From assembly GCA_017552535.1 (NCBI GenBank), contig JAFZPV010000011.1, positions 1 to 38,171 on the forward strand: a DNA stretch of 38,171 nucleotides, given 5' to 3'. The notes beneath the pieces are model-generated. The model was not told where the DNA came from, did not search any database, and was given only the letters and a program-made list of their open reading frames with translations. The position numbers were made by a program, and so were the translations under genes. Shown piece after piece: positions 6,895 through 14,503 of the stretch (within the stretch, counting starts at the first letter, position 1; every line of letters begins with the position of its first letter). Origin of the DNA: Clostridia bacterium. Lineage in GTDB: Bacteria; Bacillota; Clostridia; Christensenellales; Aristaeellaceae.

Positions 6895-8190
6895 TCAGGG
6901 ATCAACGCGTTGGCCGCCGGTACGCACGATCACGCTCACCCCGTCCGGGATCACCGTGACGGACGCGTCCCTGCGCCCAAGCAGCGCGCCGGCCAGCTCC
7001 ATGGCCTCTTCCAGGCTGTGAGCCGGGTGCATGTGCAGGCTCTTCACCAGCGCGTCGTCCGCCTCCGAAACGTACACGACCCTCGCCCTTTGCAGTACGC
7101 GGATAAAGATCTGTGCCTGCCACTGGTCCGGCAGGGTCTCACTGCGGCCCCGGCGAAGGATGCCCTGCATCAGCGCGTCCAGGTCGCCTGAAGCCGTCAT
7201 CTCCCGGCAGAAGGCTTCCCCGCCATGCCCGTCGCCGGACCGGGCCAGCATGACGATCACGCCGCCCGGCTTTACCGTCGCCTCCGCGGCGGTCATGCCC
7301 TTTACCGCCTGGTAGATGTTCTGGTCCAGGGGATGGCCGCCGTTGGTGGTGACCACGATATCCGCCAAGGCCGGTTCCACGCCGCAATGTTTGTCCAGAA
7401 AAGAGCAGCCCTCTTCGTGCGCAGCGAAGGGATCGCCGGCAGCGGCGTGGATCACGCGCTTTTCGCCGTTCAAAACCACGTTCAGGATGAATCTGAGGCC
7501 CGCCTTTTCCGCCGCCCAGACCATGTCGCGGTGGATGGGGTTGCCGTCCAGGCTGCCCGCCCGGGCGCGAGGATGGGCGATAAATTCCGAGCAGTGATTC
7601 GCCAGCACGCTTTCGCGGCTTGCGACGCCCGGCAGCACGGATTTGCGTCCGCCGGAAAAGCCGGCGAAAAAGTGCGGCTCGATAAAGCCTTCAGCCACCA
7701 GCAGGTCGGCCTTGGCCGCGATGCGGTTCACCCGGCATTCCCCGCCGGAGGGCAGGCGGCCCAGCAGCTTCAGGCCATTTTCGTCATCGCAGTCGTGCAC
7801 CCTGATGCGTTCCCGCGAGGCGATCTCCGGACCGAACTTTTCCTTTAGTTCCTCCGGGGTCGTGCTGCGGTGGCAGCCGGTGGCCACGAGGATCGTGATC
7901 TCCGCGTCCGGGTTTCCACGGCGTATCTCCCGGAGCAAACGAGGCATGATGATCCTGCTGGGCACGGGGCGCGTATGGTCGCTGGCGATCACCGCGACCC
8001 GCTTTTTTCCGCGGGCCAGCTCGCTCAGGGGCGGCGACCCCAGCGGACAGCGCAGCGACCGCTCCACCAGTTCCTCCTCGGAAGCGCCGGGATCGTATTC
8101 TTCTATGCGGGAAGAAAGCACTCCGCGGACGCGGGCGTCCTCCACCCGCAGCACGCGTTTTTCCCTGCCGTAAGGCAATTCGATGTTCAT
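6895..8190 (-). CDS. larA: LarA-family nickel-pincer racemase/epimerase
   Basis: A 431-residue LarA homologue. LarA enzymes racemise or epimerise 2-hydroxy acids with a nickel-pincer nucleotide covalently held by a lysine. All key residues are in register with the Lactiplantibacillus enzyme: DHTRP (71-75), TGCHR (104-108, H107), EPHFFAGFSGGRKSVLPG (171-188, with H173 and K183) and H199 in ANHC. No larB, larC or larE cofactor gene is in the window, so these must be elsewhere or the cofactor is shared. The gene heads an operon with the GH92 mannosidase, which suggests a sugar-acid substrate rather than lactate (inference). The ATG at 8190 follows GAGAGG. A consensus promoter lies 80 bases upstream. 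Confidence 0.9.
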   Translation of the reverse strand: MNIELPYGREKRVLRVEDARVRGVLSSRIEEYDPGASEEELVERSLRCPLGSPPLSELARGKKRVAVIASDHTRPVPSRIIMPRLLREIRRGNPDAEITILVATGCHRSTTPEELKEKFGPEIASRERIRVHDCDDENGLKLLGRLPSGGECRVNRIAAKADLLVAEGFIEPHFFAGFSGGRKSVLPGVASRESVLANHCSEFIAHPRARAGSLDGNPIHRDMVWAAEKAGLRFILNVVLNGEKRVIHAAAGDPFAAHEEGCSFLDKHCGVEPALADIVVTTNGGHPLDQNIYQAVKGMTAAEATVKPGGVIVMLARSGDGHGGEAFCREMTASGDLDALMQGILRRGRSETLPDQWQAQIFIRVLQRARVVYVSEADDALVKSLHMHPAHSLEEAMELAGALLGRRDASVTVIPDGVSVIVRTGGQRVDP

Positions 8191-8251
8191 CGTTCAGACC
8201 TCTCTGATCCGGGGAGCCGCCGTTACTTTCCATTTTTCGGGAAACTCCGCC

Positions 8252-8299
8252 GCACTGAAAGCACGATCCCATCATACGCTTTGGCCGGCACGCTGTCAA
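8252..8299 (-). promoter_or_regulatory. Sigma-A promoter of larA-GH92 with candidate operator
   Basis: On the minus strand TTGACA (8294-8299) and TATGAT (8271-8276) are 17 bases apart. Over the predicted start site lies GTGCTTTCAGTGC (8252-8264, minus strand), an imperfect palindrome resembling the inverted repeat in the divergent promoter. The leader is about 75 bases. Confidence 0.8.
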
Positions 8300-8328
8300 G
8301 CCCGGCCGCGGGCCGCGTTCATTTATGA

Positions 8329-8357
8329 TTGAATTTGCAGCACTTTCGTGCTATGAT
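8329..8357 (+). promoter_or_regulatory. Sigma-A promoter of the Gfo/Idh/MocA gene with inverted repeat in the spacer
   Basis: TTGAAT (8329-8334) and TATGAT (8352-8357) are 17 bases apart. The spacer carries a perfect inverted repeat, AGCAC-TTTC-GTGCT (8339-8352), which touches the -10 and is well placed for a repressor. Leader about 55 bases. Confidence 0.72.
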
Positions 8358-8417
8358 GTTGTCAGCAAAAACGATCTGCGCCCCGGCGGGGCGGTACGAA
8401 GGAAAGGACGGCAGTTT

Positions 8418-9707
8418 ATGAACAGAAAAGTCAGGATCGGCGTTTTCGGCGCGTACCGCGGCATGACGATGATCAGCGTTCTGCTCAGGCACCCGGAAGC
8501 GGAACTCGTGGCCATTTGCGACAAATACCTTCCCGCCCTCCAAAAAGCGGGTGATGCCGCGAAGGAAGCCGGGCTGAACATCGCGCTGTACGAAAACTTC
8601 GAGGATTTTTTCCGGCACGACATGGACGCCGTCGTGCTGGCCAATTACGCCAACGAGCACGCCACCTTCGCCGTGCGCCTGCTCAAAAGCGGCCGGCACG
8701 TGATGAGCGAGGTGCTGCCCTGCGAGACGATGGCCCAGGCTGTTGAACTCATAGAGGCTGTTGAAGAAAGCGGCCTCATCTATGCGTACGCGGAAAACTA
8801 CTGCTATATGTGGCACAGCTTTGAAATGCGCGAGCGCTATGCCCGCGGCGATATCGGGGACGTGATGTACGCCGAGGGCGAATACATTCACGACTGTGCC
8901 GCCATCTGGCCGGGTATCACCTACGGCCAGCGGGACCACTGGCGCAACAATATGTTTCCCAACTTTTACTGCACCCACTCCATCGGTCCCATGCTGTACA
9001 TCACCGGCCGCCGGCCCGTGCAGGTGACCGGCTTCGTTACCCAGCGCAACCTGACCGTTCCCCCGCTGGGGATCAAGAGCGGCGAATGCGCCGGGATCGA
9101 GATTTTGACCCTGGACAACGGCGCCATATGCAAAAGCGTGCACGGGCACCTGAAGCGCGAGCCCGGCAGCATCAATTACGAGATATACGGCACCAAGGGC
9201 TCCATGGAATCGGAGCGCTTCCAGCCCAGCTACGCGCAGGAGGGACGGGAGCCGGAGATCCAGGTGTACCGGGAGGGCGAAAAGCTGTGCATCGGCACCA
9301 CCGAGCGCTATCATCCCGGCATGCAGGCCATTGCCGCAGAGATGGCGAAGAAGTTTTCCACTCACGGCGGCAGCGATTTCTACCCGACGCACTTCTTCAT
9401 AGAGCGCATCCTGGGCAACCCCGACGGGGAAAAGTATTCAATCGACGTATATCAGGCTGTGGATATGGGCATCTGCGGCATCCTCGCTTACCGCTCGGCA
9501 CTGAACGGAAACGCGCCCGTGCGCGTGCCGGACCTGAGAAACCGGGAGGAGCGCAATGCGTGGCGAAACGACAACAAGTGCACCAATCCGGCTGTGGCGA
9601 AGGGGGACGACCTGCTGCCCTGCTACCCTGCCGGGAGCATGGAGTATCCCGACAGCGTATACGAAAACGTGCGCGATCTGTGGCTGGCGGGCAAAAACGC
9701 GGAATGA
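8418..9707 (+). CDS. Gfo/Idh/MocA-family NAD(P)-dependent oxidoreductase
   Basis: A 429-residue Gfo/Idh/MocA protein that oxidises or reduces sugars, inositols or glycosides with NAD(P). The Rossmann start is KVRIGVFGAYRG, followed by AICDKY at the end of the second strand. The usual catalytic EKP motif is replaced by SEVLPCE (about residues 98-104), so the canonical lysine is missing. The second-domain histidine region THSIGPMLYITGR is conserved. It is longer than the usual 330-390 residues, with an extended C-terminus. The ATG at 8418 was preferred to upstream starts because it follows AAAGGA. A secreted ceramidase-like gene follows after 34 bases. The missing lysine suggests a glycosidase-like or substrate-assisted member; this is inference. 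Confidence 0.88.
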   Translation: MNRKVRIGVFGAYRGMTMISVLLRHPEAELVAICDKYLPALQKAGDAAKEAGLNIALYENFEDFFRHDMDAVVLANYANEHATFAVRLLKSGRHVMSEVLPCETMAQAVELIEAVEESGLIYAYAENYCYMWHSFEMRERYARGDIGDVMYAEGEYIHDCAAIWPGITYGQRDHWRNNMFPNFYCTHSIGPMLYITGRRPVQVTGFVTQRNLTVPPLGIKSGECAGIEILTLDNGAICKSVHGHLKREPGSINYEIYGTKGSMESERFQPSYAQEGREPEIQVYREGEKLCIGTTERYHPGMQAIAAEMAKKFSTHGGSDFYPTHFFIERILGNPDGEKYSIDVYQAVDMGICGILAYRSALNGNAPVRVPDLRNREERNAWRNDNKCTNPAVAKGDDLLPCYPAGSMEYPDSVYENVRDLWLAGKNAE

Positions 9708-9741
9708 TCGCACGGAAATACATTTTTAAGGAGCTGCGGAT

Positions 9742-11145
9742 ATGCGCGGAATGAAGACCGTGATCTGCCTTGTGTTGGCTGTGCTGCTGGCCGTCACGGC
9801 AGGCGTCAGGGAACCGGCGAAAACGGAGGAAGAACATATGGCAGATACCGCTTGGCATTTCGGTTTCGCCAAAAGGCAGATTGCCGCGGACGAGAGCCGG
9901 CTGAACAAACTGTATATCGCAGGCTACAGAAACGGCGTTGGCATCACCGGCATACTGGACCTGTGCGAGGCGCGGGCCGTATGGCTGGACGCCGAGGGCG
10001 AAGGTATCCTTCTGATCGGCGTGGACTGCATCGCCCTGGACAGCGGCACCGTGGCCAGCATCCGGGAAGGGCTTTCTGATCTGCCCGGCTGCGCACGCGT
10101 GAACGTGTATTCCACCCATACCCACGCAGGCCCGGATACGCTGGGCCTGTGGGGACGCATCGGCTCAAACGGCAAGGACGCCGCGTATATGAATGACCTG
10201 ATCGCCGCCGCCGTACAGGCGGGCCGGGAGGCGGCCACGAACGTCAAAGCGGCCACGCTGCACTACGGCAAGGTCAAAACCAGCGGCATGTACCGGGATT
10301 CGAGAACGCCTGAAGTGTACGACGAAAACCTGTACCAGCTGCGGTTTTCGGCGCTTGACCAGAGCGCGGGGCTGCGGCTTCTGTTTTACGGCGCGCATGC
10401 CGAATCCCTGCGGGGCGACAATACGCTGCTCAGCCGCGATTATCCCGGCAGGCTCTGCGACAGCGTAAAGGACCTGACAGGCGACGACGCCATGTTTTTC
10501 CCCGGCGCGGTGGGCGGCCTGATCATGACGCGGCTGTTCGTAAGCGACGCTTCGAGGCAGGCCGTGGAAAACATGCGCGTCACGGCGGACAAGCTGACCG
10601 CGTACGCCCTTTCCGTGCGCCCGGAAGACGAGCGCGAACTTGAGCCGGCCCTGAAATGGACGAGCCTTGACTTTACGGTGCCGCTGGACAATCCGGTGTT
10701 CATGGCCTACCGCTTTATGGGCATCCTGAACAGCCGGGCCGTTCCCGCCCAAAGCGCCACGGGCATGGGCGTTCGGAGCGAGCTGGGCATTATCATGCTG
10801 GACGACGCGGCACTGGTGCTGATCCCCGGGGAGATCTTTCCCGAGCTGGTTTCGGGAGAGGCGTACGCCCGGGCGAACCCGGACGGGGTCAATCCCAGGC
10901 CGCTAAAGGAGATCGCCGCCGGATACGGACTTAACGAATTCATGATCGTGGGGCTTTGCAACGACGAATTGGGCTACATCGTGCCGCCCTCCGATTTTCT
11001 GCTGAACGAGAAAAGGCCCTACATCGACAGGATCACGGATTCCCGGGGCGAAGACCACTATGAGGAAACCAATTCCGTCGGCCCGGCATGCGCCCAGTGC
11101 ATCGCGGACGCTTTCGAGCTGGCTTTACAACAGCTATTCGAATGA
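9742..11145 (+). CDS. Neutral/alkaline ceramidase-like secreted hydrolase
   Basis: A 467-residue protein whose core resembles the N-terminal domain of neutral/alkaline non-lysosomal ceramidases. The metal-binding motif STHTHAGPD (124-132) corresponds to STHTHSGPG of that family, and a second histidine motif, YGAHAESL, follows near residue 216. The acyl-amide hydrolase role is inferred from the fold; related proteins in Gram-positives are uncharacterised. The N-terminus has a hydrophobic signal segment (residues 5-21). The ATG at 9742 has AAGGAG 8 bases upstream. An alternative ATG at 9838 also has a good GGAGGA site and would give a cytoplasmic form without the signal segment. It follows the oxidoreductase by 34 bases and is probably cotranscribed with it. 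Confidence 0.78.
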   Translation: MRGMKTVICLVLAVLLAVTAGVREPAKTEEEHMADTAWHFGFAKRQIAADESRLNKLYIAGYRNGVGITGILDLCEARAVWLDAEGEGILLIGVDCIALDSGTVASIREGLSDLPGCARVNVYSTHTHAGPDTLGLWGRIGSNGKDAAYMNDLIAAAVQAGREAATNVKAATLHYGKVKTSGMYRDSRTPEVYDENLYQLRFSALDQSAGLRLLFYGAHAESLRGDNTLLSRDYPGRLCDSVKDLTGDDAMFFPGAVGGLIMTRLFVSDASRQAVENMRVTADKLTAYALSVRPEDERELEPALKWTSLDFTVPLDNPVFMAYRFMGILNSRAVPAQSATGMGVRSELGIIMLDDAALVLIPGEIFPELVSGEAYARANPDGVNPRPLKEIAAGYGLNEFMIVGLCNDELGYIVPPSDFLLNEKRPYIDRITDSRGEDHYEETNSVGPACAQCIADAFELALQQLFE

Positions 11146-11184
11146 TGAAACTGCCGCAGAAGCCCGACGAATAAGCCGGGTGGT

Positions 11185-11467
11185 TTGGAGGGGCAGCGCC
11201 CCTCCAATTTCAATCCGCAGGGCCAGCTTTGCCGGCCCGAGGAGGAAAAATCGCGAAGGGCAGCTTGCCGCCCGGGAGTGATTTTTCTTACATTGCAGTT
11301 TTTTCGCCCGGAAATGCCCGCAGGCATTTCAGAAAAAACTGAGAACCTGTTGCTGGGATTGGTGAAAGACTGACGTTTCGGGCAAATCGGTTCAAATGCA
11401 TCCAAAACTAAACCGCTGGAAATGAAATCCCATTTCATTTCCAGCGAGGGGCTGTGCAGCAGCCCCT
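11185..11467. repeat. Non-coding cluster of five stem-loop modules, including repeat copy B
   Basis: The 460-base gap between the ceramidase-like gene and prs holds no convincing gene. In order: repeat copy B, with a hairpin at 11185-11207 identical in core to copy A and a second stem at 11220-11238; a long stem with arms GAAAAATC / GATTTTTC (11245-11287) enclosing GGGCAGC / GCCGCCC; a compound palindrome 11296-11341 with outer CAGTTTTTTC / GAAAAAACTG and inner GAAATGCC / GGCATTTC; a perfect 15-bp stem with a 3-base loop (11414-11446); and AGGGGCTG / CAGCCCCT (11447-11467) followed by an A/T-rich stretch. Together they could act as terminator, RNA-stability element or remnant mobile sequence. 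Confidence 0.8.
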
Positions 11468-11544
11468 TATTGTGTCGTAAAATCTTTGTCATAAGGATTT
11501 AACAATCATTTTCGTTTTATGTAGCGCCGCCGGCACGGATAAGA

Positions 11545-11573
11545 CTTACAAATTTACGGCCGCATGATATAAT
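11545..11573 (+). promoter_or_regulatory. Sigma-A promoter of prs
   Basis: A perfect -10 TATAAT (11568-11573) with a weaker -35 CTTACA (11545-11550) at a 17-base spacing. The leader would be about 28 bases, ending in GAGGAG and the ATG at 11608. Confidence 0.8.
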
Positions 11574-11607
11574 GATTTTGAAATGAACTGTTGAGGAGAG
11601 TGGTCAT

Positions 11608-12828
11608 ATGAGTGAGGTTCTGTCCGGAGCCGTCAAGGTCCCCTTCGAAACGCGTCCCGTCGCCCCCCTGGGCATCATCGCCATGCCGGGCACCGAAATG
11701 ATCTGTGACAAGATCAACGCCTATCTGCAGTCCTGGCGGGAAGTGCCCGAGGCCGACAACAAAGACTTTGTCACCTTCCCCGGCTACAATCTTGAAAGCT
11801 TCCTGCTCTCCATCAAGTGCCCCCGCTTCGGCACCGGTGAAGGCAAGGGCCTGATCAACCAGTCCGTGCGCGGCTACGACGTATACATCATCAGCGACGT
11901 GACCGCCCGCCAGATCACCTACAAGATGTACGGCCAGACCGTACCCTCCTCCCCCGACGACCACTACGCCAACTTAAAGCGCGTGATCGCCGCCATCGCG
12001 GGCAAAGCGTACCGCATCACCGTGATCATGCCCTTCCTGTACGAGAGCCGCCAGCACCGCAAGGTGAGCCGCGAGAGCATGGACTGCGCGCTGATGCTGC
12101 AGGAGCTCACCCATATGGGCGTTGAAAACATCATCACCTTCGACGCCCACGATCCCCGCGTGCAGAACGCCATTCCTCTCACCGGCTTCGAAAACGTGAT
12201 GCCCACCTACCAGGTGCTCAAGGCGCTTCTGCGCACCCACAAGGACCTGAAGCTCGACAAAGAGCACATGATGATCATCTCCCCCGACGAAGGTGCCATC
12301 ACCCGCAACATCTACTATTCCACGGTGCTCGGACTGGACCTGGGCATGTTCTACAAGCGCAGGGACTATTCCAAGGTGGTGGACGGCCGCAACCAGATCA
12401 TCGCCCACGTCTACATGGGCGACTCCGTGCGCGGCAAGGACGTGCTGGTGGCCGATGACATCATCTCCTCCGGCGAGAGCATGCTGGACCTGCTCAAGGA
12501 CTTGAGGCGCCGCAAGGTGGGCCGCGTGTTCATGACCGCCACTTTCTGCTTCTTCACCAACGGCATCAAAGCCTTCGACGAGGCGTACCGCAAGGGATAC
12601 CTGGGCGGCGTGATCGGCACGAACCTGTGCTATCTGCCCGACGAAGTGCGCAATGCCCCCTGGTTTATCGAAGCCGATATGAGCAAATACATGTCCTTCA
12701 TCATCGCCACCCTCAACCACAACCACACGCTGGACGGCCTGATGAATCCCCACGCCCGCATCCAGAACCTGCTCACCCGCTACAAGGCGGAGCAGGCCGC
12801 GCTGGCGGAAAAGGAGAAGGCTGAATAA
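11608..12828 (+). CDS. prs: Ribose-phosphate pyrophosphokinase, long divergent form
   Basis: Makes PRPP from ribose 5-phosphate and ATP for nucleotide, histidine and NAD synthesis. At 406 residues it is about 90 longer than classical Prs. The family signature SVRGYDVYIISD, the catalytic flexible loop YKRRDYSKVVDGR and the PRPP-binding loop DVLVADDIISSGESM are all present. Compared with classical enzymes, the PRPP loop reads DDIISSGES rather than DDMIDTAGT, and the RFSDGE segment is replaced by RFGTGEGKG with an insertion. The ATG at 11608 is set by GAGGAG. It is a single-gene unit with promoter and terminator. Function is likely conserved; allosteric properties may differ. Confidence 0.9.
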   Translation: MSEVLSGAVKVPFETRPVAPLGIIAMPGTEMICDKINAYLQSWREVPEADNKDFVTFPGYNLESFLLSIKCPRFGTGEGKGLINQSVRGYDVYIISDVTARQITYKMYGQTVPSSPDDHYANLKRVIAAIAGKAYRITVIMPFLYESRQHRKVSRESMDCALMLQELTHMGVENIITFDAHDPRVQNAIPLTGFENVMPTYQVLKALLRTHKDLKLDKEHMMIISPDEGAITRNIYYSTVLGLDLGMFYKRRDYSKVVDGRNQIIAHVYMGDSVRGKDVLVADDIISSGESMLDLLKDLRRRKVGRVFMTATFCFFTNGIKAFDEAYRKGYLGGVIGTNLCYLPDEVRNAPWFIEADMSKYMSFIIATLNHNHTLDGLMNPHARIQNLLTRYKAEQAALAEKEKAE

Positions 12829-12848
12829 ACAAATCCCATACAGCACAG

Positions 12849-12877
12849 CGGAGAGGCATCGCCTCTCCGTCCTTTTT
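12849..12877 (+). terminator. Rho-independent terminator of prs
   Basis: A perfect 9-bp stem, CGGAGAGGC / GCCTCTCCG (12849-12869), with an ATC loop and then TCCTTTTT. It lies 20 bases after the prs stop, facing the convergent anti-sigma gene. Loop size and GC pattern recall the first hairpin of the palindromic repeats. Confidence 0.9.
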
Positions 12878-12896
12878 GGGTTCGCGACGGTCTTTC

Positions 12897-13886
12897 TCAG
12901 TCTGCCGAAAAAATATCCGCCAATTCCGAAGCGTCCAGGCGGGATGCTGAAACGTCGACTCTCACTTCTCCGTAGATTTCGACCGTGTTCTGCCCGTTTC
13001 CCGTAAAGTACAGATACGGGACCGGTTCGCTGAGTGCCCTGCGCATGGCTAGGATGCACGTTTCGGGCGTGCTGACCGCCACGGCGTTGTCCATTCCTTC
13101 CACTCTGACCGCTTCCGCCCGCTGGCCCGGGTTCACGCTGATAAAGTACCCGGATGCATCTTCCGGCATATCCATCCAAACGTCCACCGTGATGAAGTCG
13201 CCTTCCTCAAGGCCATGGAACCTCAGCGCGTATCCGCTTACAAAGTCCATGGACGCATCCACACTGTAACGTTCCACGCTGAAGCCCGCCGGGTGCGTCT
13301 CACAATCCGTCAGAACGAATTCGCCTTCTGGCCTGCAGCTGAGATATACCCGCCCGTCCGCAAAGCGATATCCCTCCGGGAGCTCACCGGGAAACGGCAG
13401 ACTTGACGCAAGCGTCAGGTTGCGCACTTCTTCCAGGCTGCCGGCTTCCTGCTTTCTGGGCGCCCAGCTGCCGGCTTTCTCCTCACGTATGACCACGAGT
13501 TCCCGGTCCGGGCGACTGTTCAGTATCTCCTGTTCCTGATCAAAGCGCGTCCGGGCGTCCGCCTCTGTGAACGGCGCGGGCGTCACGTCCGGCATGTCCG
13601 GCGTTTCCTGCGGCAGCATCTCTCCCAGCCAGTTTATGCCGGAAAAGATGCCTGTGATCCCAGCAGCCAGCGCCGAGAAGCTCAGGATTGCCAGAACCAA
13701 AGCAGCTGCAAAGCCGAAGCGCATTTTCTTTTTCATTTTCCTTCCTCCGATTCCGTCATGGCTGTAGTGTGAGCGCGCTCCTTCCGCGGTCAGTCTGCGG
13801 ATGCTTTCACGGCGTCCTGATTCCGCCTGCAGAAAGGAAAGGCGCCTGTCCATCGCCGCACGGATGCCCAGGTTTTCAGTTTTCAT
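12897..13886 (-). CDS. Membrane protein, candidate anti-sigma factor
   Basis: A 329-residue single-pass protein. Residues 1-55 are hydrophilic and charged (AMDRRLSFLQAESGRRESI), residues 57-77 form one membrane segment, and the rest (about 250 residues) lies outside the cell. A proline- and acid-rich linker (QETPDMPDVTPAPF) precedes a beta-rich domain with no motif I recognise with confidence. The gene overlaps the end of the ECF sigma gene by 11 bases, the usual arrangement for a membrane anti-sigma factor that holds its sigma at the cytoplasmic face. No zinc-binding HxxxCxxC anti-sigma motif is visible, so it would be a non-ZAS type. The role is inferred from position and topology. Confidence 0.65.
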   Translation of the reverse strand: MKTENLGIRAAMDRRLSFLQAESGRRESIRRLTAEGARSHYSHDGIGGRKMKKKMRFGFAAALVLAILSFSALAAGITGIFSGINWLGEMLPQETPDMPDVTPAPFTEADARTRFDQEQEILNSRPDRELVVIREEKAGSWAPRKQEAGSLEEVRNLTLASSLPFPGELPEGYRFADGRVYLSCRPEGEFVLTDCETHPAGFSVERYSVDASMDFVSGYALRFHGLEEGDFITVDVWMDMPEDASGYFISVNPGQRAEAVRVEGMDNAVAVSTPETCILAMRRALSEPVPYLYFTGNGQNTVEIYGEVRVDVSASRLDASELADIFSAD

Positions 13887-14379
13887 GATACCATGCCTCC
13901 AGTTCGCGTTTCAAAATAGTCTGCGCCTTATTGAGCCGCTCATATACCGTTGAACGGGACACGCCAAGCACTTTCGCAGTCTCCTCGGCAGACATCTCCT
14001 GGTACCAGTGGAGAAGCACCGCCTCCCGGAGTCTGGGCCTTAACTTCATCACCGCGCAGGTGACCGTATCGTCCCGTTCGTCAAAGGAAGCTTCCTGCTC
14101 TGGCAGCTGACTCGGCATTGCGCTTCTGTCGATATGCCTGAACCATGTGCCGCGGCGTATGCTTTTGCAGGTATTGATCGCGATGCGCATCAGCCACGTC
14201 TTTTCGTCCGCCTCGCCGCGGAATCGCTCATACCCTTTCCAGGCCTTCAGAAAGGTCTCCTGCACCGCGTCTTCCGCCAGCGCTCGGTCGGCAAGATACG
14301 CGTAGCACATGCGCAGCAAGCTCTCTTCATAGCGTTCCATCGCCGCTTCCAGCCATGCACCGCGCTCGTCTTCCGCCAT
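13876..14379 (-). CDS. ECF-family RNA polymerase sigma factor (first of two)
   Basis: A 167-residue extracytoplasmic-function sigma factor. Region 2 is clear: RMCYAYLADRALAEDAVQETFLKAWKGY, with the region 2.3-2.4 continuation TWLMRIAINTCKSIRR. Region 4 contains LHWYQEMSAEETAKVLGVSRSTVYERLNKA, a typical helix-turn-helix. An in-frame upstream extension exists, but the ATG at 14379 was chosen because AGGAGG (14389-14394, minus strand) lies 9 bases before it and family proteins start here. Upstream, CGTCTAAT on the minus strand resembles an ECF-type -10, which may mean autoregulation, but no matching -35 is convincing. The overlapping downstream gene is its likely regulator. Confidence 0.92.
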   Translation of the reverse strand: MAEDERGAWLEAAMERYEESLLRMCYAYLADRALAEDAVQETFLKAWKGYERFRGEADEKTWLMRIAINTCKSIRRGTWFRHIDRSAMPSQLPEQEASFDERDDTVTCAVMKLRPRLREAVLLHWYQEMSAEETAKVLGVSRSTVYERLNKAQTILKRELEAWYHEN

Positions 14380-14440
14380 CGCTTTTCGCCTCCTTTCACG
14401 CATTAGACGCATCTGGCACAGGATTTGTCCGGTTTTTTCA

Positions 14441-14474
14441 CAAAAATAAGGCAGCTCTTTGCAGGAGCTGCCTT
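14441..14474 (-). terminator. Rho-independent terminator of the SH3b-like gene
   Basis: On the minus strand a perfect 10-bp stem, AAGGCAGCTC / GAGCTGCCTT (arms 14465-14474 and 14448-14457), with a 7-base loop and an ATTTTTG tail. It is 30 bases after the SH3b-like stop and separates it from the sigma factor gene. Confidence 0.9.
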
Positions 14475-14503
14475 TACAGCAGGATCGGAAATGAACCGCT
14501 CGT

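Noticed and set aside
14380-14440. ECF-type autoregulated promoter before the first sigma gene
   Set aside because: CGTCTAAT fits an ECF -10, but the best -35 (GGACAA) is at a non-standard spacing, so it is mentioned only in the gene entry.
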